A stretch of DNA of 64,000 nt from Onthophagus taurus (GCF_036711975.1 NC_091976.1:4960001-5024000); one strand, 5' to 3'. Positions 51,601 to 63,248 are shown, counted from the stretch's first letter. Made by a program: numbers and translations. Notes: generated by a model not told the origin, from the sequence alone.

Positions 51601-54565
51601 TTACTGCCCACAGGAGGACACGCAGGTGTAAATCGAATGTATGCAAACATCAAAAAGTACTACTTTTGGCAAAATTTAAAAAGCGATGTTGAAAATTTTG
51701 TGCAGAAATGTGATGATTGTCAGAGATATAAACATTCGCGATCGCACATAGAACTTCAGACCATCACCACTACTGCCACGTCAGCTTTTCAAAAACATTT
51801 ATTTAGATATCATGGGTCCCATTAATTAGGATGATGATGATAACAGATACATATTAACTACACAGTGTGAATTAACAAAATTTATAGCACCATATCCAAT
51901 TAAAAATAAAGAATCAGAAACAGTAGCAAAAGCTTTTGTAAATAATTTTGTGCTAAGATTTGGTATACCAGAAGAGATGGTAACAGATCAAGGTACAGAA
52001 TTTTAGCTCAATTATTCCGAGCAACTTCAAAATTATTAGGTATTAAACAACTTAATTCAACTGCATATCATCATCAAACATTGGCATCACTGGAAAATTC
52101 TCACAAACATTTAGGCTCATATTTACGTATGCAAATTTCAAAATTTCCAGAAACGTGGAGCTCATGGGTACAATTTTGGTGTTTCGCATGTAACAATAGT
52201 GTTCATACTGAAACGAAATACACCCCATACGAGTTAGTTTTTGGGAAAAAATGTAGCTTACCCAACAATATATTGTATAATTTAGATCCGATTTTCAATT
52301 TTGAAAGTTATCCAATCGAATTGAAGTTTAGGCTTCAAAAGGCGTGGGTTGACGCGAAAGAAAATTTAGTTGAGTCAAAACTGAAACGCAAAATGAACCT
52401 TGATATTAAGAGTTCGAACGTTAATTTCAACTTTAATGATAAGGTGCTGTTAAGAAATGAAAGCGGCAATAAATTAGGGACCATTATATAAGGGACCTTA
52501 TAAGGTAATTAGTGAAAAGGCGCCTAACGTTACGTTAAAAATAGATAATAAGTTAATAGAAGTACATAAAAATAGAGTTAAACGTTATTATATGTAAAAT
52601 GAAAAAAAAAGGAAAAGGGATAATCTAAGTTATTTTTAAGTAGCTGCATAATAATTGTAAAAAAAAAATTAAATTGTGCCATTTCAATTTTTTTTCTTGA
52701 AGGGGAAAGGTGCAAAGGAAGACACATTCCTATTTTATAAAACAATTAAAGTTAATGTGGTAATGTGATGAATTGTGCTTATTGGACAATTATTACAAAT
52801 TGTGAAACTAGATATTAAATAGTCATTAATTATTGTTAAGTCAACATGTAAACGTCGTCCCAATTAATAAAATATAATAAATATTTTACTTTGAGTTTCA
52901 TATAAAACACTTCTAAAATTCATAAATAAAGAGGGTTTATTACAGCAATACCACAATCTCTGGAAAGAGCTGCTCTTGACAGGAGAGTGGAAGCTAGTAT
53001 AGCGGGTTGGATCCGCAATATGCTTGATAGTAGAACAGTTTCTACTTCACTCCACGGTGATACGATACGCTTTAGGCCGGGAGGTAGTTGCCCGCAGGGA
53101 GGGGTGTTATCTCCCCTGCTTTGGTCCCTCCTAGTTGACGATCTGATTGCGATAATCGAAGCCGTTGGTGTAGAAATACAAGCTGCAATTATGCTGATGA
53201 CATTGTCGTTATGGTCAAAGGAACCTGTTTGCCGAAGATATCTAAAGTTCTCCAGGTGACCCTAGATACCATTTGCGGTTGGTGTAAGGGAGAGAACCTC
53301 TCAATAAACCCGCAAAAGACAATTCTTGTGCCCTTCACTAGGAAACGAAAGTTGGATGGACTAATCCGCCCAACTATCCAAGGTGAAGAAATTCATTTCT
53401 CAAAGGATGTCAAATATCTAGGAGTAATCCTAGACAAAACCCTGTCATGGAATGGATATTTGCAGGGAGTTTTGCACAAAGCTAGACTATCCTTGTGGAC
53501 TTGTCGCAGTCTTTGTGGAAATAATTGGGGTCTTACCTCTGAAAGACTGTACTGGCTCTATGTGACTGTGGTTAGACCTATGATCACATACGGAGCAGCA
53601 GCCTGGTATAGGAAAGTCCGACAGACTTCAGTTATCAGTAAACTTTCACGAATTCAACGAGTAGTTGGATTGGCAATCTCTGGTGCGATAAGCACGACGC
53701 CAACTCTAGCAATGGAGGTTCTGCTTGGCCTATCTCCTCTGCATTTGCATATAGAGAACAACCATCTACAGATTTAAACTGCAATGCAGCAGTATGCAAT
53801 ATGCTCAAAACTGTTCCGACATGTCCTACCAATGGGTTACGGAAGACATTATAAGCACTGATACTGTGCTGTCAATGCCGTCAGATTTGGCGGTATCACT
53901 ATCAGTGATTAATGCTCGATACCAGATTGTACTGTCTGAGCGGCAGTCCTGGATCGAAAACGAAAATTCTCTGATTCAGGCAGATATTTGCGTGGATCTA
54001 AAACGCCGGAAGGGGTCGGAGCAGGAGTATACTGCCAGATACCTCGAATTACGCAAGCGTACAGCCTGGGTACGTACTGTACTGTATTCCAGGCGGACGT
54101 ATTTGCTATGGACATGGGTGCTAAAATCCTTCTTGAGAGAGGGGTGAAGAACATGACAGTACGAATTTTCTCAGACAGTCAAGCCGCTTTCCAGGCGCTG
54201 TGAGCCGTGAAAACGGTGTCGGTTCTGGTTAATGATTGTAAGAGAACATTAAACATACTGAGTTGTGATAACAGAGTTTCTCTGATCTGGGTCCCGGGTC
54301 ACTCTGGGGTTGCTGGCAATGAAGCGGCAGATGAGCTAGCATGAGATGGCAGCGCTGAATCGTTTGTGGGACCGGAACCAGCAGTTGGTGTATCATTTGC
54401 GACGGCCAAATATAGGATTGGACTGTGGGCTGAAGAGAGACTTCGCCTACTGTTGACCAGTTCTCCTGGAATGAGACATGCTAAGGTGTTTATTAACATC
54501 GCGACTGTCAAATCCGGGAATATTTTAGGACTTGCCCGTAGTAGCATAAAAGTTCTAATGGGTGT
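48681..54565 (+). mobile_element. LINE with RNase H domain (I/LOA-like), truncated at both ends, split by a Gypsy element
   Basis: Plus strand. Reverse transcriptase start: KVLERYIRMVPLVSGPLSRN, YAYQTGKSAELALHNLV and CAFLDIEGA, up to the Gypsy insertion at 48900. It resumes at 52949 with IPQSLERAALDRRVEASIAG, GGSCPQGGVLSPLLWSLLVD (motif B/C region), ENLSINPQKTILVPFTRKRK and DVKYLGVILDKTLSWNG. An RNase H follows near 54150-54340 ([34 protein letters not shown]). The endonuclease and the normal 3' end are missing and there is no A-tail. Frame changes near 53200, 53780 and 54110 and stops near 54200 and 54340 show decay. Confidence 0.8.
48901..52944 (+). mobile_element. Ty3/Gypsy LTR retrotransposon, young but broken fossil
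   Basis: The 234-bp LTRs at 48901-49134 and 52711-52944 begin TG and end CA and differ at about two sites by eye. The 4-bp duplication GCAA flanks the element (48897-48900, 52945-52948). A TGGCAACCCTGCC primer-site-like sequence follows the left LTR, and a purine tract GAAGGGGAAAGG precedes the right one. Recognisable parts: gag-like frames (about 49440-50460, RG/N-rich end), the end of the reverse transcriptase with RNase H (RTDASGYAIGSVLSNGNYRP, YSTIEKELLAVVWSVKHFRP), the integrase zinc region (GGHAGVNRMYANIKKYYFWQ) and core remnants. At 4.0 kb it is shorter than usual. Several breaks. Confidence 0.92.
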
Positions 54566-54840
54566 TTATGATTTGTTTTCTATATTCTAATCACTTACAT
54601 ATATTTACAAAAGGGTGACGCTTGTAGCCCCTACGGCAAAGCCAGGAGTGAGACTATACAGAGGATATATTACGGAATATACTCGAATTTTTAAGGGTAG
54701 TCCCAGGGTGTTACACTCCCCGAAAGCCGAGATATGATTTCTTTTCTATATTCTAATAACTTACATTTACAAAAGGGTGATGCTTGCAGCCCCTACGGCA
54801 AAGCCAGGGATGGGACTATACGCGGAATATACTATAAAAT
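54566..54840. repeat. Tandem repeat, about 166-bp unit, right block
   Basis: About one and a half further copies (unit starts near 54567 and 54733). The first 50 bp or so of the unit is present both at the end of the left block and at the start of this block, on either side of the captured LINE. It is cut at 54841 by a Tc1 element. A decayed continuation may lie near 56090-56130 (CGCCCCTATGGCA). Confidence 0.75.
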
Positions 54841-54841
54841 A

Positions 54842-56040
54842 CAGTGCCGCACTTAATTATTGGCACAGCAATAGTTTTTCATTTCACGACTGTTTTTAAA
54901 CCAAATTAACAAATAGTATTATGTGAAAGTATTTTTTTCTATATTGTTTAATTAATTAAATACTCTATGCAGTTATTTTTGTATAAATATTTATTTTTAA
55001 TAATCTGTTTTAAATTGAATGAACAAAATAGTACTTATTTTCAACGCACAAAATTATTGGCACAGTTAGAAAACGAACTATTTTAAAACTACTTTAAACT
55101 AAATTAGTATTTCGTGGGTAACCAACCCTTTTTGTTTGATAACGGCCTCCAAACGCCTTGGCATGGAGTGAACCAAATTTTGGGTTGTTTTCTGCTCAAT
55201 ATTGTATCACTCCTCTAACAATGCCTGTTTCAGCTCCAACCTGTTAGTAATTGGAAACTTTTTGACCCGTCTATCCAATTCGTCCCACAAATGTTCAATC
55301 TGGTTAAGATCTGGGGACTGCGGTGGATGTGGTAAGACATGTGGGGCATTATATGCCAGCCACATACGCACGATATGAGCCGAATGCTTTGGGTCATTAT
55401 CGTGTTGAAATGTGTACCTGGGCGACAAATTCAACTTTTTGACACTTTTATGGATATTTTCTTTTAAAATATTTAAATAAACTGATTTATCCATAATACC
55501 GTTTATAAATACCAACCCGCCTACCCCTGCAGCTGACATGCAGCCCCACACCATCACCCCTCCACCACCGTGTTTCACTGTTGGTGCAAGGTTTTCTTTA
55601 TCAAACGCTGTATTGGCTCTTCTCCATACTTTAATGCGACCATCAGATCGGAAAATGTTGAACTTACTCTCATCTAAGAATAGTACTTGATCCCAGAATG
55701 TATTGGGTTATTCTTATATTCCTTTGCGTACGCCAGGTGCTTCTTTTGGTTACAGATATTAGTGGCTTTCGCCTCGCAACACGACCACCCTCGTGTAGTA
55801 CTCTTCTGACGGTTATGGGATGAATGTCTTTACCAAAATTTTGTTTTACTTCAGTAGCAATCTGTGTTGACGTTAATTTTGGATCTGCGTTGACTTTTCG
55901 GATTATCTGCTTGCGTTCCCGATCGTTTAAAGTTCGGAGACGGCCAGTACGCTTAAATTTCAGTATACGATCTGCTTGTTTGTACAAATGAAGAATTATT
56001 TTGCGCTCTGATTCTGTTGTTTCACACACTGTTGCTACAC
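54842..56040 (-). mobile_element. Tc1-like transposon remnant
   Basis: The left end begins CAGTGCCGCACTTAATTATT after TA (54840-54841). The right inverted end was not found, so the element is truncated there. It carries one decayed transposase on the minus strand. Confidence 0.8.
55207..56029 (-). pseudogene. Tc1 transposase, decayed
   Basis: Minus strand in two frames. The first part (56029-55670) has a paired-type DNA-binding region: RTGRLRTLNDRERKQIIRKV and TSTQIATEVKQNFG...HPITVRRVLHEGG. The second (55578-55207) holds GGGGVMVWGCMSAAGVG, FQHDNDPKHSAHIVRMWL (second catalytic Asp) and PPQSPDLNQIEHLWDELDRR (catalytic Glu, DD34E spacing). The frame changes between about 55580 and 55690, near the first catalytic Asp, and the extreme N-terminus is missing. 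Confidence 0.88.
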
Positions 56041-56436
56041 TCTCTAATAAGAGATATTGAATTCTAAGTTGATAAATATTTAATAATTCACACCTTCGCC
56101 CCTATGGCAGATATAGCGGTGTGCTTAGATGAAAAACGTTCTGGATGTAGTACTCGAGTTTTCTGATGTTATGTCAGCCTGCTACAGCCTTTCAAAGTTT
56201 AGAAAATAATTATTTTCATGTTCATTACTTGTCTGGTCGACTGTTATTTTATGAATCTGAATCTGGGTCAGATTTAAATCTGATGCTAACTTCAACGACG
56301 TGAGATAAATAGATACCAGATCCATAATTATAAAACATTACGTCATTATAAAAATTACATACGATAACCTTTAGAAGATTAATTGAACCTCAAATTATTA
56401 TTAAACGTTATTTACTCGTCAAACTCAGTCTTAATA
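56041..56436. other. Spacer and upstream region of the dehydrogenase gene
   Basis: 56090-56200 is weakly like the 166-bp repeat. The rest is AT-rich, and its right end would hold the dehydrogenase promoter. No gene seen. Confidence 0.45.
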
Positions 56437-57410
56437 ATGTTGGTTAAAGGTAAAGTTGCGCTTATATCTGGCGGTGCGTCAGGAATTGGATTAGCGTGTG
56501 GAAATCAATTGCTAAAAGACGGCGCTTTGGTAAGTTTAATATAACAATGAAATAAAAAGGATTTAATTTTTGAAATTAAATTTTAAAGGGAATCGCTTTG
56601 GTGGATATTAACGAACAACTCGGAATTTCAGTTACGGACGATTTAAACAGCAAATACGGACAAGGAAAAGTAATTTTCATCAAGGCAAATGTATCAAATA
56701 AAAACGAATTCCAAGAAGCTTTTAAAAAAACCGTTCAATGTTTTAATCAGTTAGATATTTTTCTCAATAATGTTGGATTATTTGATGAAGTGCATTACGA
56801 AAATTGTTTAACTGTTAATTTGGTAAATGCATATTAATTTGGTGTCGAATTGATATATTTACGGTGATTGTTGTTTTAGCTCGGTTGTATTCATGGTTTA
56901 AAATTGGCCATCGATGAGTATCTTCCAAAATATAAAAGCGAATCCACAGCAATTATAATAAACACATCATCGATGGCCGGGCTAGTGCCTATTGTAGGCG
57001 TTGAAATTTATAGTACCACCAAATTCGCTATAATCGGTTTGACCAGAAATTTCGGCTGTGATTATCATTATAAAAGAACTGGTGTGAAAGTTATAGCTTT
57101 ATGTCCCGGAGCAACAGATACACCTATATTAGATGATGTAACCACCACAAAGTTAGTTTATAGTGACCGATTACAAACTCTTCAAGAAGCAGCAATGAAT
57201 GCGCAAAAGTAATGAAATTAACTTATTTTTTCTTAAATACTATATTAAATACAAATCGTTTTTATTATTAATTAATAATGATTTTTTAGGCCTGAAGATT
57301 TAGCGGAGTGCTTTATTCGGATTATTAAAACAGAACGTAACGGTTCTACTTGGCTTGTTAACGAGGGAAAGGAAACTGAAATCGAATATCCAAAATTGGT
57401 ATCTTTTTAA
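56437..57410 (+). CDS. Short-chain dehydrogenase/reductase, 15-PGDH-like, four exons
   Basis: Exons 56437-56529, 56589-56822, 56880-57208 and 57290-57410 join to 777 nt, 258 residues. Introns are 57-81 nt with GT...AG ends. NAD(P)-binding Rossmann fold: glycine motif ISGGASGIGLA (residues 10-20), DINEQ after the second strand, NNVG (the NNAG position) and the catalytic IINTSSMAG serine region. YSTTK supplies the Tyr and Lys, followed by LCPGATDTPIL. Length and exon layout fit the insect 15-hydroxyprostaglandin dehydrogenase-like group; the substrate cannot be told. No signal peptide, so probably cytosolic. All catalytic residues are present, so it appears functional. Confidence 0.92.
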
Positions 57411-57804
57411 ATTTGCTTATCTAGAATCCTCTTTGGATATTTGTATATTTTTGTTGATTAAACTGAAAAAGAATCTGTTTTATATTATTACAGATTTATA
57501 ATCTTACAATAACTTTAGTTCAACCGAAAAAATAGCATTCAACGATGCAGCGTATATTATCTACTTTACAACATGCTATGTTGTTGATCGTATTATAACA
57601 GTTGTTCTTTTCTCTTCACGTTTATTTGCGCTATGAAAAGTAAAAAAAAGATGAAAGAAAAAAAGATAGAAATTCGGTCTTTAAAAATATATATTTGACT
57701 CAATCAACTTATTTATATCCAAACAAAAAAAAATAATCGGAAAATTTTAAAACAACCTTTTCTAACAACCATAAAATTAATTATATCGATTAATCCAAAC
57801 CATT
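57411..57804. other. Spacer between the dehydrogenase and the secreted gene
   Basis: AT-rich 3' flanks of two convergent genes. No gene or repeat recognised. Confidence 0.5.
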
Positions 57805-60800
57805 TTACAACCCACTTCCACCACAAGAATTATGAACTGAAAAAAAAAATAGGTAAATAAAATAAATAAAAAAATTATAAATTTTAATTCGTTTAGTTTA
57901 CCAAAAACAACATCCGTTATAACTACTCCAAGAACATCATTAATCGTTTTTGAAAGGTCATTAACCAATCCTGTAACGGTTTCAATCACTTTTGAACTAG
58001 CTTTAGCAACAGCAGTTAATAAACAACCCAAAAGATGTTCTAAAAAAATCATTTGTTGAAAAAAATTAAATATAACCAAATTTATTTAAAAGAACTTACC
58101 TAAATTGGGGATTAAACATCTTAGTGTTTGAGCAACAAATTTAAGTAATCCAACAACAACCTTAACAACTGCTGTTAATGCAGCATCAACTGAGAAAAAA
58201 ATTACAATCAATAATATAAGAACATAGAGAAAGTGATATTTTTCTTACGTAATTCATAAACTAAAGTGATTACGGTACACAACACAGATTGTATCGCTGT
58301 GATTAGAGTGGTCACGAGTGCGCCTCCAATCTCTATAATAGCATTTCCTATAATAAATTAAAAGTCAATAAATTACTTTTTACGCCGTAATTATATAAAA
58401 AAATTTACCAAAAAGAGAAACTTGTATAAGAAGTCCAGATAATTGTCCACAAGAATTTTGAATTTTATCCTTACAATCGGGCGTTAATTCCGTTTGTGTA
58501 GCTAAAAAAAAGCAATTTTAAAAAAATATGTAGTTCAAGATACTGGAATTTGATAAAGATGTTAAATGTCTCGTTTATTCTTGAGAACAAAGGAGTTCAA
58601 ACTGTCGTCCCTCAATAATGTATTAACTTGGACAACATATTTATAAGGTTAAATTTGAGGTAAATAAGAGGTATCTGAATAGATAGAGGTATTTAAACTC
58701 GGTGCGAGGATTCGTACCAGTTTGTTCAGTGTTCGTTATCATAGTAAGTTGTGTAAAGAGAAATGTTTGCTGCTCGAGTATCCATCAAGCATAACAGTAC
58801 CACAGGTTTTGCTCCTGTGATACTCACTGAATTCGCATATACTATATGATCAGAAAATAGACCTTCTAACAAAAATTGTTAAATAACCCAGTTAAATACC
58901 TCCTCACCTGAGAGAAGTTGAAGCTGGAGAATATTACAATGAAAGCCGACAGAAAACCGATAAAGTACGAGGATGAGCTGGACTTTAAGATTTTGGGAGT
59001 GTGTTGGAGGAAGGTTAAGACTGGAGAAAATACAAGGACGGAGTTAGAGAGTAGAGATAGAGATGTGGAAAAGCAGGAAACTGAAAACTAAACTAAAACT
59101 GAAAAGAGAACACACAATAATAAGTATAAGGTCATAATAACGAAGGAAATTCCGGAGTTTTTGATGGAGTAGGATAGAAGGACAGAAAAAATTATGCTTG
59201 CGCAATTTAAGTGCGGGAACGAAGAGAGGGTGAATAAATATTGGATGGGGGATGAAAAGAGGATGTGTAAATTGTGTAGGGATGATTTGGAACCGACGAG
59301 AGGACGCATTAGTAGTGCCATTGGGTGGGTATTTAACGGTATTTACCCAAATTTTATTTACTCACACGCACGCAGGTTTTTATTTGGGTGGCGGTAGGTA
59401 CAGGTGTACTGAGCAAACAAGTTAGAACTGGAATCTTCACATTTTGATTGGCGCAAAGGGTGGGGTGGTGCACTGGCGCGGCGCGGCGCGTTGGCACACG
59501 CATTACCTTATGATCATCAGTCAGTACTTAAACTCAGAAGCGAGCGACCTGATCTACTGCGCGCGAAATAAAGACAAATATTCAGTAATTTGTAAATACT
59601 GCACTAAGGAGTACTTCGCAAACGTTATCAGGTTGAAATGCATAAAACGCTGGCTCTTGACATATATGCAACTGGTTGTCCTTTATCTATGGTTGGACAC
59701 CCACTGTAAGAGAAATTTTTTAAAATGCATAGAGCGTCTTATGCCTTGCCAACCAGAAAGAAATTATCCACAATTTTTGTGGATACAGAATATGCGGATA
59801 TGAAAAGTATAATTGATCAGCAACTCAAACTAGCTAAAATTCTTCGTTTGCAATGTGATGGATACGCAATGAGGGCATAGCAAATTTTGTGATATCAAAA
59901 CCCGAACCGGTGTTTGCGGACTTTATTTCTACAGGGTCTAGCAAACACACAGCAGAATATCTTAAGAGTGAAATAAAGAAGATTGTAAATAAATTTGGCA
60001 CCGAAAAGTTCCTTATGGTAATCGGAGACAATGTTGCTAATATGAAAAAGGCATTTAGGTTTCTATAAGATGACTATCATCTCGTTTATACCGTACCACT
60101 GGGTTTCATGGCTCTACTCTTCATCTTCTGTGCAACGATATCTTAAATTTTACCACCTATACAGAAGTTAATTACAGACGCTACACACATAGTTAATGTA
60201 ATAAAACGATCCCAAATCTTATCTTTTCTACTTGTGGAAATAAGCAAAACGAAGGAGTGTAAAGTTAGTTTGAAACTACCATATAAAAAAAAAGTCAGTC
60301 TTCAAACTTTAGTTGTTCACGAAAAGGCAACGTCATTGGATAAACATATAAAAACTCGTTTACTAGATGACACTTTCTGGGCGCAGGTACAACAAATTTG
60401 TGACCCAACCCAACCCTAGAATCAAACACCCCGATGATCCACAAAGTGCACAGAGCACTTTCTGCAATAGAACTAAAAATTATACGTAGCATTTCAAATT
60501 TTTGCACATCTGAGAAAGAAGAAGATGCAATACTTAAAAAGGTATTTAATCGCAAAGAATTTGCTACAAGTCCGATTCATGTACTACTGAATCCTTGTTC
60601 TAAAGGAAGGAATTTGTCACTGTCGGAGGAAATAGACGCAATGGAGTTTATACGCAACCTATCCCCCTTAATGCACTTGTTTGTAATTGCAGATTTGGCA
60701 AATTATAAATAAAATGATGGATTGTGGGCAAAAAGATTCTTATGGACCAGTGTAATAAACATGAATCCAATTGCTTGGTGGAAGGGCCTGTGTAGCAGCT

Positions 60801-61776
60801 CCAATATGAGTAAAGTTCGTGTTAGGATTTTATCAGCCCCAGTGTCTTCAGCGGCCACAGAACGGACATTTAGCACATTTTCGTGGATACATAGCAGGAA
60901 AAGGAATAGAGTGGAAACAGAGAGCGTTGGAAAAATTACTTTTATTGCCCATAACTGGAAATTAATCAATTCTGAAGTAACAGAAATGAGGGAACAAACA
61001 AAGGCAACTACATACGAATCCATCGAAGGAAACACAGAGGATAGTGATGGCCTTTTTGCCTCCGATATTGAAGACGAAACAGACTACACGTCGACGATTG
61101 CGCCTGAACCTGTTATTAACAGGTCATCCGACTCCGGCGAAGAACTCTAGGTCCAAAATGCAAACAAGGTTTTGAAATAATTTTGTAATCGTTGTTTTAA
61201 CTTTAGAGTTAAAATGTTTTTAATTAGAATACGTTTTTGTTACCGAATATATGTTATGTTTTTCATGGAAAATACATTTATTTTAAGAGTCGGTCTTTGG
61301 AATTTATTTATCCGAGTATATTCCCATTTTGGGTAAATACCGGGTATATTCCCAGGGTATTTACAAAAAAATATTCACCGCGTGTTTATCCATCACTAGG
61401 CATTAGTGTGAAGTGTTTTAATTGTACACAAAAAGGAACAATAAAAGATATTATATAAGAGTAATAACAACAACAACTGAATTTTTGGAAATTGTTTGAA
61501 TGATATGGATGGACGTTGAGCTTTGTATGTGATATTGAGTTATTACCTACAGAAATATAAAAAATAAAGATCGTACAAATACATAAAAATATAGCTTCGA
61601 ATTGTGATTGCAAGATTTGTGTATTTTCTTAGTAAGATCTCTAGAAAAGGTTAAAAAATAAAATGATATATCTTGGATGAGTATAGTAAAATATTACTTT
61701 AAAATTTTTTACCTTCAGTTAACCTCAAAGCAATGCAAAATAGTGCCAAAATCAATACGTTTTTGAAACACTTCAT
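57805..61776 (-). CDS. Secreted hydrophobic-helix protein A, six exons, all phase-1 introns
   Basis: Minus-strand exons 61713-61776, 58409-58501, 58249-58347, 58100-58189, 57902-58039 and 57805-57836 join to 516 nt, 171 residues. Every intron has GT...AG ends and is phase 1; inner exons are 93, 99, 90 and 138 nt, all multiples of three. A signal peptide (MKCFKNVLILALFCIALRLT) is followed by short modules, each an amphipathic helix with about one Cys, such as ALVTTLITAIQSVLCTVITL, KFVAQTLRCLIPNL and EHLLGCLLTAVAKASSKVIE. The end is VHNSCGGSGL. No known family recognised. Intron 1 (3.2 kb) holds a LINE piece and an hAT. A TATAAAAAGG on the minus strand lies near 61847-61856. It is divergent from its paralogue at 62109. 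Confidence 0.8.
58520..58899. other. Intron 1 sequence of secreted gene A, no element recognised
   Basis: AT-rich with no coding or repeat signature that I recognise. Confidence 0.4.
58900..59312 (+). pseudogene. LINE C-terminal remnant within intron 1
   Basis: The plus strand reads MLAQFKCGNEERVNKYWMGD, then EKRMCKLCRDDLEPT near 59194-59295. This is the cysteine-rich end typical of arthropod LINE (Jockey/R1-like) polyproteins (RFRCGNEER..KYW....R.CRLC). It is preceded by a charged degraded region with stops. Its 3' part is cut by the hAT at 59313. Confidence 0.65.
59313..61398 (+). mobile_element. hAT transposon, 2.09 kb, decayed
   Basis: The 8-bp flanks CGCATTAG (59305-59312) and GGCATTAG (61399-61406) agree at 7 of 8 positions, the hAT duplication length. 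The ends TAGTGCCATTGGG and, inverted, TAGTGATGGATAAA share the first bases. GGTATTTACCC-like words repeat near both ends (59330-59350, 61330-61370). It lies in intron 1 of secreted gene A on the opposite strand. Confidence 0.8.
59500..61150 (+). pseudogene. hAT transposase, decayed
   Basis: Plus strand in several frames. A BED-finger-like trace (SVICKYCTKEY) lies near 59585-59615. The middle has HVLLNPCSKGRNLSLSEEID near 60580-60640. The C-terminal dimerisation block is clear: NPIAWWKGLCSSSNMSKVRV, then SSAATERTFSTFSWIHSRKR. Frame changes and stops separate these parts, for example the stop in the 59803 region and the frame change at about 60420-60720. Confidence 0.75.
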
Positions 61777-62108
61777 CTTGGTGGATTTATGAGTTAGTTC
61801 TAGCTGAAAGAGTTTTTCAAAACTTAGAACTCGTTTAAACAGTGTCCCTTTTTATACTAGGAGAAAAAATTTTAATTAAAGAAAAAATAAAAATAACATA
61901 TTCTTTATCATTTTTATGTATACATAAAAAAAAATGATAAAACTAATTAGTTAAAAATGTTTTTTCTTTGTTATATTCTATTTTATTTATTGAAATTCCA
62001 TTGCAAAAAAATACTATATAAACTTAAAAAACTCAACGTAAAATCATCAGTTAATCTTTTCTAGCTGAAAGAAAGAAATTCAAAACTTCAAAAGAAAAGG
62101 ATTTCAAC
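61777..62108. promoter_or_regulatory. Shared upstream region of the secreted gene pair
   Basis: 332 bp between the two start codons. TATA boxes: TATAAAAAGG on the minus strand (about 61847-61856) and CTATATAAAC on the plus strand (62014-62023). The leaders share the block TTCTAGCTGAAAG...TTCAAAACTT, seen at 61797 and 62060 in the same orientation. This arrangement suggests joint control in the same tissue, which is inference. Confidence 0.7.
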
Positions 62109-63088
62109 ATGAATTCATCAACTTTTTTACTTCTAACCATTTTTTGTTGTGGTTTTTCTTCAATTCAAGGTAAAAAATTAATATTTAATATTATTTAATA
62201 ATTTATATTAAATCTTAAGCCGGATTACTTGGTGGTAGCGGTTCTGGGTCACTTACCGGTGGTTTACTTGGATCAGTTACCGATTTACTTTCCGGGACAA
62301 TTTCCGCTGTACTTCAATTAGGGGGGCAAATTTGTGGTGAATTATCTATAAAAATCACTGGAATTTGTAAGAATTAAAATTAAATAATAATTATAAATAA
62401 CTAATTATTTTTTTAGTACCATCGATTACAGCTGTATTAGGAGCTGCCTTAAACGGTGTTTTAGGAATCGTTGCTAATCTAGTTGGTAAAATTTAATTTA
62501 TAATTTTATTCTTAATTTATTCATAAATTATTTTTAATTTTTCAGCAAATCTTTTAGCTACAGTAGTAAATCTACTCAACAACGTCCGTGAGTCGATTTT
62601 TTTAAACTAACTTTTATTAATTAATTTTTAATGAAATAATTTGTTATAGTTAACCTGGCAGGAACTTTACTACTCGTTGCAGCCGATGTAGTGACATCAT
62701 TATTAATTTTCTTAAAAGCTTTCCTAACCTGTATGATTCATCCACTCGGTAAATTAAAAATATTAGATAATATAATTAATAAAATTATTGTTTAATCCTT
62801 TATTGTAGTGGAACTTCTCGAAGTTATATTATGCGCAGCAACCGATCTTGTAGGTGATGTTTTAACCAACTTAACCAAAACCAGTAAATTAATAACCTTT
62901 TCACGTTAAATTATTTATTAATTATACAATTTTTTGTAGTTGAAGCTTTAAAAGTGGATATTCTGAACCTCTTAAATAACCTTTTGGGATGTATTGATGA
63001 CTCTTCGCTGTCGTCTAATAAAAAACGTTCTTCACATCGCGCTATTAAAGCCAAAAGACATCGTAAAAACCAAAAAGCAATTTCTTAA
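62109..63088 (+). CDS. Secreted hydrophobic-helix protein B, seven exons, all phase-1 introns
   Basis: Exons 62109-62169, 62220-62366, 62417-62485, 62546-62587, 62650-62748, 62809-62883 and 62940-63088 join to 642 nt, 213 residues. All six introns are 50-62 nt with GT...AG ends and are phase 1; inner exons are all multiples of three. A signal peptide (MNSSTFLLLTIFCCGFSSIQ) is followed by GLLGGSGSGSLTGGLLGSVT, then modules such as LPSITAVLGAALNGVLGIVA, ANLLATVVNLLNNV, TLLLVAADVVTSLLIFLKAF and LLEVILCAATDLVGDVLTNL. The tail is very basic (KKRSSHRAIKAKRHRKNQK). Paralogue of the gene at 57805-61776 by structure and pattern. Function unknown; helices could bind lipid or self-associate. Confidence 0.82.
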
Positions 63089-63248
63089 CTTAAAAAGAAA
63101 ATTTAAATAGCAAACAAAAATTAATAAGAATGGAAAATTAAAAATAATCGTAAAGTGAATTTCTAGCAACCAGAAAAATTAACGGCATTAAATCTGGAAA
63201 TGGTAATCTCTAATGTTCTTAAATAATGTTCCTTAATTGTATTCTTTA

